Assembly (NCBI RefSeq): GCF_003337575.1
Contig: NZ_QPJM01000018.1
Location: 35,518-99,517, forward strand
DNA from: Phyllobacterium bourgognense
GTDB lineage: Bacteria; Pseudomonadota; Alphaproteobacteria; Rhizobiales; Rhizobiaceae
Length of the DNA stretch: 64,000 nt
Reading direction: 5' to 3'
The translations under genes were made by a program, and so were the position numbers. Position 1 is the stretch's first letter. The number at the start of each line of letters is the position of its first letter. The notes below the pieces were generated by a model, which saw only the letters and a program-made list of their open reading frames with translations, did not search any database and was not told the DNA's origin. Of the stretch, positions 36,472-46,021 are shown piece by piece.

Positions 36472-36557
36472 GACTTAGTCTGTTCGTGCAAACTCGTTTG
36501 TTTTTCCCCGGCAATCCCTCTAGACTCAACGGGTATTCGCGCCAGCCGGAGTTCTCC

Positions 36558-37538
36558 TTGCCGCCTCTCGTTTCCTTTTTCCTGAGACGTCTCGCAACGG
36601 CGCTTCCGGTTCTCGCGCTGGTGCTGGCTGGGAGCTTCCTCCTGCTTGAGGCTGCTTCCGGCGATGCGGTGGATTCCTATGTGGCGCGATCCGGCAGCAT
36701 GGATGCGGAACAGATTGCACAACTGCGCCAGGAATGGGGTCTCGATCAAGGTCCAGCTCACCGTTTCAAGGCCTACGCGTCGGCGCTTGCCCGAGGCGAT
36801 CTTGGCTGGTCCACAGCCTTCGAACGACCTGTTGCCTCGGTCATTTTGGAGCGACTGCCGATTACGTTGTTGCTCATGGGCGTGGCCACAGCGCTGGCCT
36901 TCTTCCTCGGGTCGCTGCTCGGCGTGGTCGCCGGAGCAAATCCTGGATCGTTTCGCGACCGCTTTTTGTCCACCAGCTCGCTCGCGCTCTATGCGGTTCC
37001 GGGCTTCTGGCTAGGTCTGGTGCTCATCGTGATCTTCGCCGTCGATCTGCGCTGGCTGCCGATCGGCGGTATTGAATCAGTCGCATCCGGTAAGACAGGT
37101 CTTGCGCGCATAGGTGACATCGGTGCGCATCTGATCCTGCCAGTTGCCTCGCTCGCCATGGTCTACCTCGCGCTTTACCTGCGCTTGATGCGCGACCGGA
37201 TGAGCGAGATCTGGCGCGATCCTTTCGTCAACGCACTGAAAGCGCGTGGGTTGAGCCGGGGGCGGATCACCTGGCGGCATGTAGCGCGCAACGCAGTCTT
37301 GCCGGTGGTTACCATGCTTGGTTTGCAGGCGGCAGCGATGCTGGGCGGCAGCGTCGTGGTAGAGAGTGTCTTTGCTATTCCGGGCTTCGGCCGATTGGCG
37401 GCAGAAGCGGTGGCGCGCCGCGATACGCCGCTGTTACTCGGGGTCATCCTTTGCAGCGCCATCACGGTGATCATCGTCAATCTCGTCGTCGATCTCGCCT
37501 ATGGCAAGCTTGATCCGCGCGTAAGGATTGGGCGATGA
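36558..37538 (+). CDS. Peptide-type ABC permease (DppB-like)
   Basis: 326 residues from TTG 36558, with CCGGAG seven bases upstream. The open frame back to 36462 overlaps the vapBC operator and is not convincing. Six transmembrane helices and the DppB features RRLATALPVLALVLAGSFLLL at the N terminus, LDQGPAHRFKAYASALARGDLGWS, the EAA-like loop ALKARGLSRGRITWRHVARN, and GGSVVVESVFAIPGFGRL near the end. It pairs with the next permease, whose start overlaps by four bases. Confidence 0.92.
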   Translation: MPPLVSFFLRRLATALPVLALVLAGSFLLLEAASGDAVDSYVARSGSMDAEQIAQLRQEWGLDQGPAHRFKAYASALARGDLGWSTAFERPVASVILERLPITLLLMGVATALAFFLGSLLGVVAGANPGSFRDRFLSTSSLALYAVPGFWLGLVLIVIFAVDLRWLPIGGIESVASGKTGLARIGDIGAHLILPVASLAMVYLALYLRLMRDRMSEIWRDPFVNALKARGLSRGRITWRHVARNAVLPVVTMLGLQAAAMLGGSVVVESVFAIPGFGRLAAEAVARRDTPLLLGVILCSAITVIIVNLVVDLAYGKLDPRVRIGR

Positions 37539-38350
37539 CGTTTTGGCGGATGCTGAACCGGGAAGGACGGGTAGGCGCAGTTGTGCTCGCGGCTCTCCTC
37601 CTCATGGCATTGCTGGCGCCATGGATCGCGCCGGGTGACCCTCTGGCGATTACAGGCGAGCCGATGTTGCGGCCCTTTGCATCCGCTGCACATATACTCG
37701 GTACCGATCGTCTTGGCCGTGACGTGCTTGGCGGGCTATTGCATGGCACGCGCACGACACTGCTCGTCGCCTGCTTTTCTGCGGCTGTCGCATTGGTCGT
37801 TGGTAGCATCGTTGGCACACTGGCCGGATATTTGGGTGGTCTTGCTGACACGGTGCTGATGCGCATCACCGACGCTTTCCAGACCGTGCCGGCATTCCTA
37901 TTGGCCCTGGCAGCAATCAGCGTCACTGGCCCGAGCGTTCCGACGCTGATCTTTGCCATCAGCCTTGGCACCTGGACACAGGCAGCCCGCGTGACGCGGG
38001 CCGAGGTGCTGTCACTGCGCGAACGCGATTTTGTTGCCGCAGCGCGCGCACTCGGCATGCGCCCGCTCGAAATCGCCTTCCGCGAAGTGCTTCCCAACGC
38101 CTTCGGACCCGCCGCGTCGCTAGCGGCCATTTCCGTCGCCGCCGCGATCCTGATCGAAGCTGCACTGTCGTTCCTCGGTTTCGGCGATCCGAACCGGGTG
38201 ACATGGGGCAGCATGATCGCCGAGGGCCGCACTGTCTTGCGCGCCGCGCCATATCTTTCAATCGTTCCGGGTATCGCTCTGGTGGTCACTGTTCTGGGCG
38301 CACATTTGCTTGGGCGAGGGCTGTCACGGACCGAAAGATTGCAGCCATGA
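37535..38350 (+). CDS. Peptide-type ABC permease (DppC-like)
   Basis: 271 residues, start overlapping the previous stop (ATGA). An N-terminal helix is followed by GTDRLGRDVLGGLLHGTRTTL, which is typical of DppC/OppC. The EAA loop AARALGMRPLEIAFREVLPN contacts the ATPases. Length and helix pattern (about six) are normal. The gene is translationally coupled on both sides, so it belongs to one polycistronic unit with the two ATPases. Confidence 0.93.
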   Translation: MTFWRMLNREGRVGAVVLAALLLMALLAPWIAPGDPLAITGEPMLRPFASAAHILGTDRLGRDVLGGLLHGTRTTLLVACFSAAVALVVGSIVGTLAGYLGGLADTVLMRITDAFQTVPAFLLALAAISVTGPSVPTLIFAISLGTWTQAARVTRAEVLSLRERDFVAAARALGMRPLEIAFREVLPNAFGPAASLAAISVAAAILIEAALSFLGFGDPNRVTWGSMIAEGRTVLRAAPYLSIVPGIALVVTVLGAHLLGRGLSRTERLQP

Positions 38351-39147
38351 CAGAGACTTATCTGCGTGTCCGGAATCTTTGTGTGAACTATGGCCAGACC
38401 GCCGCCTTGCATGATGTATCTCTCGATCTCGCGAAGGGCGGCAGGCTGGCGGTGATTGGCGAGAGCGGCTCGGGGAAGTCCACACTCGCCATGGCCATTG
38501 CTGGCCTCTTGCCCAAATCGGCGAGAACAGAGGGTGCGATCGAATTTCCGGGGTTCTCGCATTGGCCGAAACTCGGCAAGGACATTGGCGTGCTGTTTCA
38601 AGACCCGAGCGGCAGTCTCGATCCGGTGATGAAGATAGGCGACCAGATTGCCGAAGTGGTGATGACGCATGAGAGGACAGGCTGGATAGCGGCGCGGGTC
38701 CGGGCGGTGGAATTGCTTGACCGTGTCCGTATCCCGAAGGCCCTGTCTCGGCTCAACAGCTACCCGCACGAGTTCTCCGGTGGACAAAAGCAACGTATTG
38801 CGCTTGCCGCCGCCTTGGCGGGCAATCCCTCGCTGCTCGTCGCCGACGAGCCAACCAGCGCACTCGACACGGTCGTCCAGAGACACATCGTCAATCTGCT
38901 CGATGAACTGGTGCGTGATAGCGGCCTGACGCTGCTGTTCGTCACGCACGATATCGCGCTGGCTTCCGAACGGGCTGACCAGATTGCGGTGCTTTACAAG
39001 GGCAGGCTGGTGGAGTGGGGTTCGGCCGCCAAGGTGCTTGGCCAACCGGAGCATCCCTATACAAGAGCGTTGATCGGCACGCATATTGCGCTGGATACAC
39101 CACGGCGCAAGCGGCTTGCCGAAATCGATGCGAGCGCGTTGCAATGA
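38347..39147 (+). CDS. ABC transporter ATPase (DppD-like)
   Basis: 266 residues from ATG 38347, inside the previous stop. Walker A GESGSGKST, signature FSGGQKQRIALAAAL and Walker B LLVADEPTSALD are intact. The C-terminal KVLGQPEHPYTRALIGT is the oligopeptide-transporter ATPase tail. It works as a pair with the next ATPase. Confidence 0.94.
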   Translation: MTETYLRVRNLCVNYGQTAALHDVSLDLAKGGRLAVIGESGSGKSTLAMAIAGLLPKSARTEGAIEFPGFSHWPKLGKDIGVLFQDPSGSLDPVMKIGDQIAEVVMTHERTGWIAARVRAVELLDRVRIPKALSRLNSYPHEFSGGQKQRIALAAALAGNPSLLVADEPTSALDTVVQRHIVNLLDELVRDSGLTLLFVTHDIALASERADQIAVLYKGRLVEWGSAAKVLGQPEHPYTRALIGTHIALDTPRRKRLAEIDASALQ

Positions 39148-39926
39148 CGGAAAGCGCGCGTGCATTGCCGGTTCTGGAGGTCAACAACCTTGCCAAGCGC
39201 TTTGGAGATCGCGGCGCGGCAGGGCTTAGGGATGTGACTTTTTCGATCGCGCGTGGTGAAACGTTGGCCGTTGTCGGCGCTTCGGGTTCCGGCAAGACGA
39301 CGCTGGCGCGGCTGATCATGCGGCTTGCAAACCCGGAAGCGGGTTCTATCCAGCTTCATGGCCGGGATATCACGCGATTGCATGGCGAACCCCTGAGGCG
39401 CATGCGTTCCCAGTTCCAGATGGTGTTTCAGGACGCGCTGGCTGCGTTCAATCCGCGTGCCAGTGTCCGCCGCATTCTGGAAGATCCTTTGCGGGTCCAT
39501 GGACTTGCCGAACCAAAGGATTTTGATACATCCATTGATGCGGTTCTCGAACGCGTTGGCCTTGGCACCGGGTTCAAACAACGCTTGCCGCTCGAACTTT
39601 CCGGTGGCCAGCGCCAGCGGGTCGCTATCGCCCGGGCAATCCTGACCAACCCTGATCTCATCGTGCTCGACGAACCTGTCTCGGCACTCGACGTTTCAGT
39701 GCGCGCCCAAATCCTCAACCTGCTCCTCGATCTGCAGGATGAGACGGGTGTCGCCTACCTCTTCATTTCACACGACCTTGCCGTCGTGCGGGCATTCGCC
39801 GACCGGATGATCGTGATGGATGAGGGACGTATCGTCGAAAACGGCACTACGGAAGGCGTGCTTGCCGCACCGCAAGCAGAAGCGACGCGGCTTTTGATCG
39901 ATGCCGTACCCCGGTTGATCAGATAA
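39144..39926 (+). CDS. ABC transporter ATPase (DppF-like)
   Basis: 260 residues from ATG 39144, overlapping the previous stop. Walker A GASGSGKTT, signature LSGGQRQRVAIARAI and Walker B LIVLDEPVSALDVSVRAQI are present. It is the second ATPase of the dipeptide/oligopeptide-type importer and the last gene of this operon; tRNA-Pro follows on the other strand. Confidence 0.94.
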   Translation: MTESARALPVLEVNNLAKRFGDRGAAGLRDVTFSIARGETLAVVGASGSGKTTLARLIMRLANPEAGSIQLHGRDITRLHGEPLRRMRSQFQMVFQDALAAFNPRASVRRILEDPLRVHGLAEPKDFDTSIDAVLERVGLGTGFKQRLPLELSGGQRQRVAIARAILTNPDLIVLDEPVSALDVSVRAQILNLLLDLQDETGVAYLFISHDLAVVRAFADRMIVMDEGRIVENGTTEGVLAAPQAEATRLLIDAVPRLIR

Positions 39927-40291
39927 GACCGTACTGCTCCACCTGAAGGCCATCTGAAGACTGGCTGGCCAGCGGGTCGGCTGAAGCCATGGGTGAATGC
40001 ATCCGGGGAGTAGAAAGCTCAGGTTCTGACTGGTCGGAGTGAGAGGATTCGAACCTCCGACCCCGTCGTCCCGAACGACGTGCGCTACCAGGCTGCGCTA
40101 CACTCCGTGACCAGTAGGCGCGGTTTATAACGTCCGGTTTCAGCCCCTGCAAGTCGTTTGCTGCTCACATTTCAATTAAGGCAGTGGTAATTCGATTGCA
40201 CCCGGGTAACAGCCAATTTGCCTACTGTGATCGAAGCGAAAAGTCTTGTATCGATTAGACAAGCAAAGGTTGGGGCGCTCGAACAGCGGGA
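39927..40291. other. Intergenic stretch around tRNA-Pro
   Basis: 365 bases. Apart from the tRNA-Pro gene, no ORF, repeat or clear hairpin terminator was recognised. The part after 40110 presumably holds the promoter of the guanylyltransferase fusion gene; I could not assign -35/-10 boxes with confidence. Confidence 0.5.
40031..40107 (-). tRNA. tRNA-Pro (CGG)
   Basis: 77 bases on the minus strand. CGGAGTG at the 5' end pairs with CACTCCG before an encoded ACCA. The D arm contains AGCGCAGCCTGGTAGCGCA, the anticodon loop TTCGGGA gives CGG, and the T arm contains GGTTCGAATCC. All four arms fold. Confidence 0.96.
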
Positions 40292-42553
40292 ATGCGATCG
40301 ATGGCGGCAGGAAAACAAAAGATCATCAGCTTTGTCATGAGCGGCGGTGTCGGTTCGAGGCTCTGGCCGCTCTCGCGCGAGGATTTCCCCAAGCAGTTCC
40401 ACAATCTTTCCGGGCAGGGATCTATGCTGTTGCGGACGGTCAAGCGAATGGGCGCACGGGTCGAAGCGGGCAGGGTTCCGGTCTATCTGCTGGCTTCGGA
40501 ACGGCATGCAAACCGTATCAGCCAGGATCTTGCCGGAATCGATCTTGCCGGCGGTCGACCCATTCTCGAACCGATGGGCCGCAACACGGCGTCTGCAGTC
40601 GTGCTGGCAACGGAAGTGACACTGCGCGAACATGGCGATGAACTGGTCCTGGTCGTGCCTTCGGATCACGAGATCACCACGGATCGTGACTTCTGGAATA
40701 CAGTCGAGGCAGGTGTCGAAGCGGCGAAAGCCGGGCGGATCGTCGTTTTCGGTATCCAGCCGGACCGGCCAGAAACCGGCTTTGGCTATATCGAAGTCGG
40801 CCCGCTGACGGAGGGCATCCGCGATGTCGTACGTTTCGTCGAGAAACCCAATGAGCAGACCGCCAAGCAATATCTTGAATCCGGAAATTTCCTCTGGAAT
40901 GCGGGTATTTTCCTCTTCCGCGCCAGTACTATGCGCGATGCCTTCACAACATATGCCGCCGATATCTGGGATGGCGCTATTGCTGCCCTAGACCAGGCGG
41001 ACACGAACATATCCGGCACATATCTGCCGCACGATCTCTATGCGGCCGTTCCGTCCATTTCGGTCGACTATGCCATCATGGAAAGGGCTTCGGATATCGC
41101 ACTCGTTCCGGCGAAATTCCGCTGGAATGATCTTGGTTCCTGGCAATCGCTGCTGGAGGTTGGTTCGGTCGATGGCAATGGCAATGTGATTGTCGGCGAT
41201 GTTGTGGCTATCGATTGCGAGCACAGCTATCTGCGCAGTGATGGCCGCTTGCTTTCTGCAGTGGGCTTGCGCGATACAGCCGTGGTTGCAACCGCGGATG
41301 CGACATTCGTTGCACCGGTCAACGAGAGTCAGAATGTCCGCAAGATCGTCGAGCAACTGGAAAAGACCGGACGCCTCGAAACAAAATTTACACCGGCACA
41401 GGATCGCCTGCCACAAGTCGGCGCCTACGGCAACAGGGTTCGCCACTGGCTTTTCAGCGAGACCCTTCCGCTCTGGTCTACCGTAGGCGTGGACGATCGC
41501 CATGGTGGCTTTCACGAAGCCATGTCGTTTGACGCGACGCCCATCACGAAACCAAAACGCATGCGCACGATGGCGCGGCAGATCTACGCGTTTGCCGTGG
41601 CCCACGAAATGGGCTGGGACGGACCGGCTCATGCGCTGATAGATCATGGCATAGAATTCATCACAGCCAATGGGCGCACGGATCGCGGCGGCTGGATCAG
41701 GACATTCAATCCGGACGGCAGCGTTCTTGATCCTGCCGAAGATGCATATGACCAATCATTCGTGCTCCTGGCGCTCGCCCATGCGCACAAGGCCGGGCAC
41801 AGGAGAGCCTTGGCGCTTGGCACGGAGACGTTTGTCTTCATCGATGAGTACCTTGCGGACGCACGTCTGACAGGATTTCTGGAAACCCCGGATGACAAGG
41901 GATTGCGAAGGTCCAATCCGCATATGCATCTGCTGGAAGCATTTTTGGCCTGGTATGCCGTCACGGGGAATCGTGATTACCTGCAGCGGGCGGCGCGCAT
42001 CGTCGATCTCTTCCGGCATCACATGTTCGACGCGGAAACCTGGACGCTGGGTGAGTATTTCAACAATGACTGGGAGCGTGCGCAGGGAGAGCAGGGCGAA
42101 TGGACCGAGCCCGGCCACCATTTCGAATGGGCGTCGCTTCTGGTCAGTTTTGCGGCGGCATCGGGTCAGAAAGATATCATTCGCTTTGCCCGCAAGCTGT
42201 ATTCATCGGCCATCGCCAACGGCCTGAACCGGGCAACGGGTCTTGCTTACGGCGCCGTTTCGCGCCACGGCCTGCCGCTCGACACGAATTCGCGCAGTTG
42301 GCCGCAGACAGAAGCAGTCAAAGCAGCGATGGCGCTTGATGGCAATGGCGGTCCGGATCTGAAACCGGAGGTGGAGGCGCGCGTCGGACGTCTCTTCCGC
42401 TGGCACATCGAGCCTGCGCCAAAGGGGTTGTGGATCGACCTCATCGACGAAACCGGTCGCGCCAAGGCCGAAGACGTTCCGGCCTCGATCTTTTACCACC
42501 TTGTCAGCGCGCTAACGCAGTATGTGGACTACGTCGGGAAGAAGGCAGCATAA
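40292..42553 (+). CDS. Mannose-1-phosphate guanylyltransferase fused to AGE/PMI-type epimerase domain
   Basis: 753 residues; ATG 40292 or 40301. Residues ~8-350 are the nucleotidyltransferase: MSGGVGSRLWPLSREDFPK (activator and P-loop region), EPMGRNTASAV, VVPSDHEI, VRFVEKP. From ~385 to the end the chain becomes an (alpha/alpha)6 barrel of the N-acylglucosamine 2-epimerase/mannose isomerase family (RMRTMARQIYAFAVAHEMGW, EDAYDQSFVLLALAHAHK, GEYFNNDWE). Usual ManC/AlgA enzymes instead carry a cupin PMI domain. The fusion could join fructose-6-phosphate or mannose isomerisation to GDP-mannose synthesis, but that is inferred. Confidence 0.9.
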   Translation: MRSMAAGKQKIISFVMSGGVGSRLWPLSREDFPKQFHNLSGQGSMLLRTVKRMGARVEAGRVPVYLLASERHANRISQDLAGIDLAGGRPILEPMGRNTASAVVLATEVTLREHGDELVLVVPSDHEITTDRDFWNTVEAGVEAAKAGRIVVFGIQPDRPETGFGYIEVGPLTEGIRDVVRFVEKPNEQTAKQYLESGNFLWNAGIFLFRASTMRDAFTTYAADIWDGAIAALDQADTNISGTYLPHDLYAAVPSISVDYAIMERASDIALVPAKFRWNDLGSWQSLLEVGSVDGNGNVIVGDVVAIDCEHSYLRSDGRLLSAVGLRDTAVVATADATFVAPVNESQNVRKIVEQLEKTGRLETKFTPAQDRLPQVGAYGNRVRHWLFSETLPLWSTVGVDDRHGGFHEAMSFDATPITKPKRMRTMARQIYAFAVAHEMGWDGPAHALIDHGIEFITANGRTDRGGWIRTFNPDGSVLDPAEDAYDQSFVLLALAHAHKAGHRRALALGTETFVFIDEYLADARLTGFLETPDDKGLRRSNPHMHLLEAFLAWYAVTGNRDYLQRAARIVDLFRHHMFDAETWTLGEYFNNDWERAQGEQGEWTEPGHHFEWASLLVSFAAASGQKDIIRFARKLYSSAIANGLNRATGLAYGAVSRHGLPLDTNSRSWPQTEAVKAAMALDGNGGPDLKPEVEARVGRLFRWHIEPAPKGLWIDLIDETGRAKAEDVPASIFYHLVSALTQYVDYVGKKAA

Positions 42554-42556
42554 GAT

Positions 42557-42697
42557 GTTGCCTTTGCTTATGTGCTGCGTGGTTCGACAAGCTCACCATG
42601 AGGGAGGGTGAGCTATTGCAAGGGAACTAGAATTTTGCAGCACCAACTTCCCTCATGGTGAGCTTGTCGAACCACGCCCTAAGAAACGCAAAATCAA
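42557..42697. repeat. Family A long inverted repeat, copy 3
   Basis: The left core is at 42579-42607 and its inverse ends at 42675. Outer arms GTTGCCTTTGC (from 42557) and the region near 42697 pair imperfectly and differ from other copies. It fills the gap between the convergent guanylyltransferase fusion and betB and may end both transcripts. Confidence 0.85.
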
Positions 42698-42706
42698 CTG
42701 GCCGTC

Positions 42707-44170
42707 TCAATAGGGACTCTCGACGTTGCCCGTCTCGACATAGACCGACTTGATCTGGCTGTAGTGGTAAAGTGCGGCGAGGCCGTTCTCGCGGCCGACG
42801 CCGGATTGCTTGAAGCCACCGAACGGCATTTCTACCGGCGCGAGATTATAGGTGTTGATCCAGCAGGTGCCGGCCATGAGCTGGCTTATCACGCGGTGCG
42901 CGCGCGACAAATCCTTGGTGAACACACCGGCTGACAGGCCAAATTCCGTATCGTTGGCACGGGCGATGACTTCGTCCTCCTCCTGAAAATCAAGGACTGC
43001 CATCACGGGGCCAAAGATTTCTTCCCGGGCGATGACCATATTGTCAGTTACGTTGGTGAAGATGGTCGGTTCGACGAAGCACCCGCCCTCGAAACCCTGC
43101 ATCTGAGGGACGCCACCACCGAAATGCAGCGTCGCACCTTCGGCCTTGCCCTTTTCTATATAGGACACGACCTTGTCGCGCTGGGACGCATTGACCAAGG
43201 GGCCGAGATGAATTTCCGGATCGAGCGGATCCCCGAGGCGAATGGCCTTGGTGCGCGTGGTCAGGCGGTCGAGGAACTGCTCCTTGATGCCACCCTGTAC
43301 GAAGACGCGCGTGCCATTGGAGCAGACCTGACCCGTCGAATAGAAATTGCCAAGGAGTGCACCGCCGACTGCATTTTCCACGTCGGCATCGTCGAAAATG
43401 ATCAATGGCGACTTCCCGCCGAGTTCCATGGTGGCGTGCTTCATATGCGAGCCCGCCTGTGCCAACACGCGCTTGCCTGTCGGGACCGAACCGGTCAGCG
43501 AGACCTTGGCGACGAGCGGATGATCCACCAGCTGCGAGCCGACATCGCCAAAACCCTGCAACACGTTGAACAGACCATCGGGCAAGCCAGCTTCCTTGTA
43601 GACTTCAGCCAAGGCGAGGGCCGACAGCGGCGTGTTTTCGGACGGCTTGAAAATCATGGCATTGCCGGCAGCGAGCGCTGGAGCGGACTTCCAGCCTGCA
43701 CCCTGAATCGGATAATTCCATGCGCCGATGCCGACGCAAACGCCCAAAGCCTCGCGGCGCGTGTAGGCATAGGATCCGCCGAGCTCGATCATCTCGCCAT
43801 TGAACCCGGCTATGATGCCGCCGTAGAATTCCAGTGCATCGGCAGCGGATGCGGGATCGGCAACCAGCGTTTCCTGAATAGCCTTGCCGGTATCGAGTGT
43901 TTCGAGTTCAGCGATTTCGGCATTGCGGGCGCGCAGGATATCGGCGGCGCGGCGCAGGATACGGCCGCGTTCCACCGGCTTGAGTGCAGCCCAGGCCGGT
44001 TGCGCTGCGGCGGCAGCCTGCACCGCCTGCTCGATCAGCGCCGGTGTCGCGCCAAAAAGCCTGGCGATGATCTCGCCCGTTGCAGGATAGATCACATCAA
44101 GCGGCTTGCCTTCTTTGTCTTCAACGAAGCGGCCATTGATGAAATGCGATGCTAATGGCTGTGCGCGCAT
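42707..44170 (-). CDS. betB: Betaine aldehyde dehydrogenase
   Basis: 487 residues from ATG 44170, with GGAG eight bases upstream; the longer frame runs into the repeat and is rejected. It is an NAD(P)-dependent aldehyde dehydrogenase: [20 protein letters not shown] at the N terminus, [15 protein letters not shown] with the general-base Glu, and the catalytic Cys in [33 protein letters not shown] at the C terminus is typical of BetB. It converts betaine aldehyde to glycine betaine, the last step of the pathway begun by BetC and BetA upstream. Confidence 0.95.
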   Translation of the reverse strand: MRAQPLASHFINGRFVEDKEGKPLDVIYPATGEIIARLFGATPALIEQAVQAAAAAQPAWAALKPVERGRILRRAADILRARNAEIAELETLDTGKAIQETLVADPASAADALEFYGGIIAGFNGEMIELGGSYAYTRREALGVCVGIGAWNYPIQGAGWKSAPALAAGNAMIFKPSENTPLSALALAEVYKEAGLPDGLFNVLQGFGDVGSQLVDHPLVAKVSLTGSVPTGKRVLAQAGSHMKHATMELGGKSPLIIFDDADVENAVGGALLGNFYSTGQVCSNGTRVFVQGGIKEQFLDRLTTRTKAIRLGDPLDPEIHLGPLVNASQRDKVVSYIEKGKAEGATLHFGGGVPQMQGFEGGCFVEPTIFTNVTDNMVIAREEIFGPVMAVLDFQEEDEVIARANDTEFGLSAGVFTKDLSRAHRVISQLMAGTCWINTYNLAPVEMPFGGFKQSGVGRENGLAALYHYSQIKSVYVETGNVESPY

Positions 44171-44217
44171 GGTGTTCTCCAAAAAAATACGTGAGGTCGG
44201 CCTGCAAATTGTCGGCT

Positions 44218-44306
44218 TTCTGCGCTTCCGGTGCTCACGTACGAAGAGTACGCTCCGCTCCGGTTCTCGCAATCCGTCATTTTCGGCTCGTCCTGACGGA
44301 TTTTTG
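44218..44306. repeat. Family B element, copy 3, with adjacent hairpin
   Basis: The direct-repeat blocks TGCGCTTCCGGTGCTC and CCGCTCCGGTTCTCG flank a hairpin CGTAC-GAAGA-GTACG (about 44238-44252). In copies 1 and 2 the same stem is TGGAC/GTCCA, so both strands of the stem changed together. A separate inverted repeat follows (AATCCGTCA at 44271 with TGACGGATT, then TTTT). It sits between betA and betB, so the operon would be read through it. Confidence 0.75.
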
Positions 44307-44357
44307 AGCCGGGCCCTTGATCGGCATAGCAATCTTTAGGGTTAGACACGGGATAGC

Positions 44358-46019
44358 TCATCTATCGCTCACCTGCCAGCGCGGATTGATCCACGGTTCC
44401 TGGTTGGAGCGAGGCAGGGGATCTCGGCCAAGAATATGATCGGCAGCCTTTTCGCCGGCCATGATCGAAGGGCCGTTGAGGTTGCCATTGGTCACGCGCG
44501 GGAAGATCGAACTATCGGCAACGCGCAGTCCTTCGATGCCGATCACCCGGCACTGCGGATCGACAACCGCCATGGGATCACTCGCCGAGCCCATTTTGCA
44601 GGTGCCGCAGGGGTGGAAAGCGCTCTCCGCATGCTCACGCAGGAAGTCATCGATCTCTTCATCCGACTGCACATGTGCACCCGGTGAAATCTCCTTGCCG
44701 CGATAGGGATCTAGTGCTGCCTGTCCGAAAATCTCGCGCGTCAATCGGACGGCGTGGCGGAAATCCACCCAGTCGTCGGGATGCGACATATAATTGAAAA
44801 CGATCCTGGGTTTCTCGATCGGATCAGATGAGCGAAGCGTCACGCTCCCGCGCGACTTCGATCGCATCGGACCGACATGCGCCTGGAAACCATGACCCTT
44901 CACTGCGGCCCGACCGTCGTAACGGATAGCTGCAGGCAAGAAATGATACTGGATGTCCGGATAGTCCACGCCGGGTTTCGAACGGACGAAAGCTGCGGAC
45001 TCGAAATGGTTGGTTGCGCCGTGGCCGGTCTTGAAGAACAGCCATTCGGCGCCGATTATGGCCTTGGAGAAGAGCCCGAGCCTGGAATTGAGAGTTATCG
45101 GTTTCAGACTTTCCTGCTGGATATAGACTTCCATATGATCCTGGAGATTCTGGCCGACACCGGCCCGGTCGGCAACGACATCGATTCCATGCTCTTTCAA
45201 ATGGGCGGCGGGGCCGATACCTGACAGCATCAACAGCTTAGGCGAGTTGATGGACGAGGCAGCGACGACCACTTCGCGCCGGGCGCGGATCACTTCCGTC
45301 CTGCCGCGCCGGGTAATTTCCACACCAACCGCCCGTTGATTCTCAATGATCACACGCCGTGCGAAACCATTGACCAGATTCATGTTTTTGCGTTTTAATG
45401 CCGGGCGAAGATAGGCATTGGCCGCGGACCAGCGGCGGCCATTGTAGATGGTTTGCTCCATCGCCCCGAAGCCTTCCTGCTTCGAGCCATTGTAGTCTTC
45501 GGTAACTTCGAAGCCCGCCTGTTGTCCGGCGGCGACAAAGGCGTGGAATAGTGGATTGTCCCGGCGTCCGCGTTGTATATGCATGGGGCCGTCCGTGCCG
45601 CGCCATCCAGGTTCGCCGCCGTGCGAATGTTCCATGCGTTTGAAATAGGGCAGCACATCCGCATAGGACCAGCCGCTCGCGCCGCTTTCCGCCCAATGGT
45701 CGAAATCATGGGCATGGCCGCGCACATAAACCATGCCGTTGATCGAGGAGGAGCCGCCGATGACCTTGCCGCGTGGCGTGACCAAGCGGCGCCCGCCAAG
45801 GTGTGGCTCGGGTTCGGACATAAAGCCCCAATCATAGGTGCTCATATTCATCGGAAAGGACAGTGCCGCCGGCATCTGGATAAATGGGCCAATATCCGTA
45901 CCGCCGAATTCGATGACAATCACCGAATATTTGCCATCCTCCGACAGGCGGTAAGCCATCGCGGAACCCGCAGAACCAGAACCGATGATGACGAAATCTG
46001 CTTCCATAATACTTTGCAT
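44358..46019 (-). CDS. betA: Choline dehydrogenase (GMC family)
   Basis: 553 residues from ATG 46019, two bases behind the betC stop; MEADF at 46007 is an alternative. FAD-binding [18 protein letters not shown] lies at the N terminus, the GMC signature region is [20 protein letters not shown], and the C-terminal catalytic segment is [12 protein letters not shown]. It oxidises choline to betaine aldehyde at the membrane. betB follows downstream after a 187-base gap holding a repeat. Confidence 0.94.
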   Translation of the reverse strand: MQSIMEADFVIIGSGSAGSAMAYRLSEDGKYSVIVIEFGGTDIGPFIQMPAALSFPMNMSTYDWGFMSEPEPHLGGRRLVTPRGKVIGGSSSINGMVYVRGHAHDFDHWAESGASGWSYADVLPYFKRMEHSHGGEPGWRGTDGPMHIQRGRRDNPLFHAFVAAGQQAGFEVTEDYNGSKQEGFGAMEQTIYNGRRWSAANAYLRPALKRKNMNLVNGFARRVIIENQRAVGVEITRRGRTEVIRARREVVVAASSINSPKLLMLSGIGPAAHLKEHGIDVVADRAGVGQNLQDHMEVYIQQESLKPITLNSRLGLFSKAIIGAEWLFFKTGHGATNHFESAAFVRSKPGVDYPDIQYHFLPAAIRYDGRAAVKGHGFQAHVGPMRSKSRGSVTLRSSDPIEKPRIVFNYMSHPDDWVDFRHAVRLTREIFGQAALDPYRGKEISPGAHVQSDEEIDDFLREHAESAFHPCGTCKMGSASDPMAVVDPQCRVIGIEGLRVADSSIFPRVTNGNLNGPSIMAGEKAADHILGRDPLPRSNQEPWINPRWQVSDR

Positions 46020-46021
46020 GC

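Noticed and set aside
36462..36557. N-terminal extension of the DppB-like permease to 36462
   Set aside because: It overlaps the vapBC operator, lacks a ribosome site and adds residues not typical of the family; TTG 36558 has CCGGAG in place.
37477..39165. 562-codon open frame on the minus strand opposite the ABC permease and ATPase genes
   Set aside because: It lies antisense to three well-supported genes and has a low-complexity Arg/Ser/Ala composition with no domain; a codon-bias shadow in GC-rich DNA.
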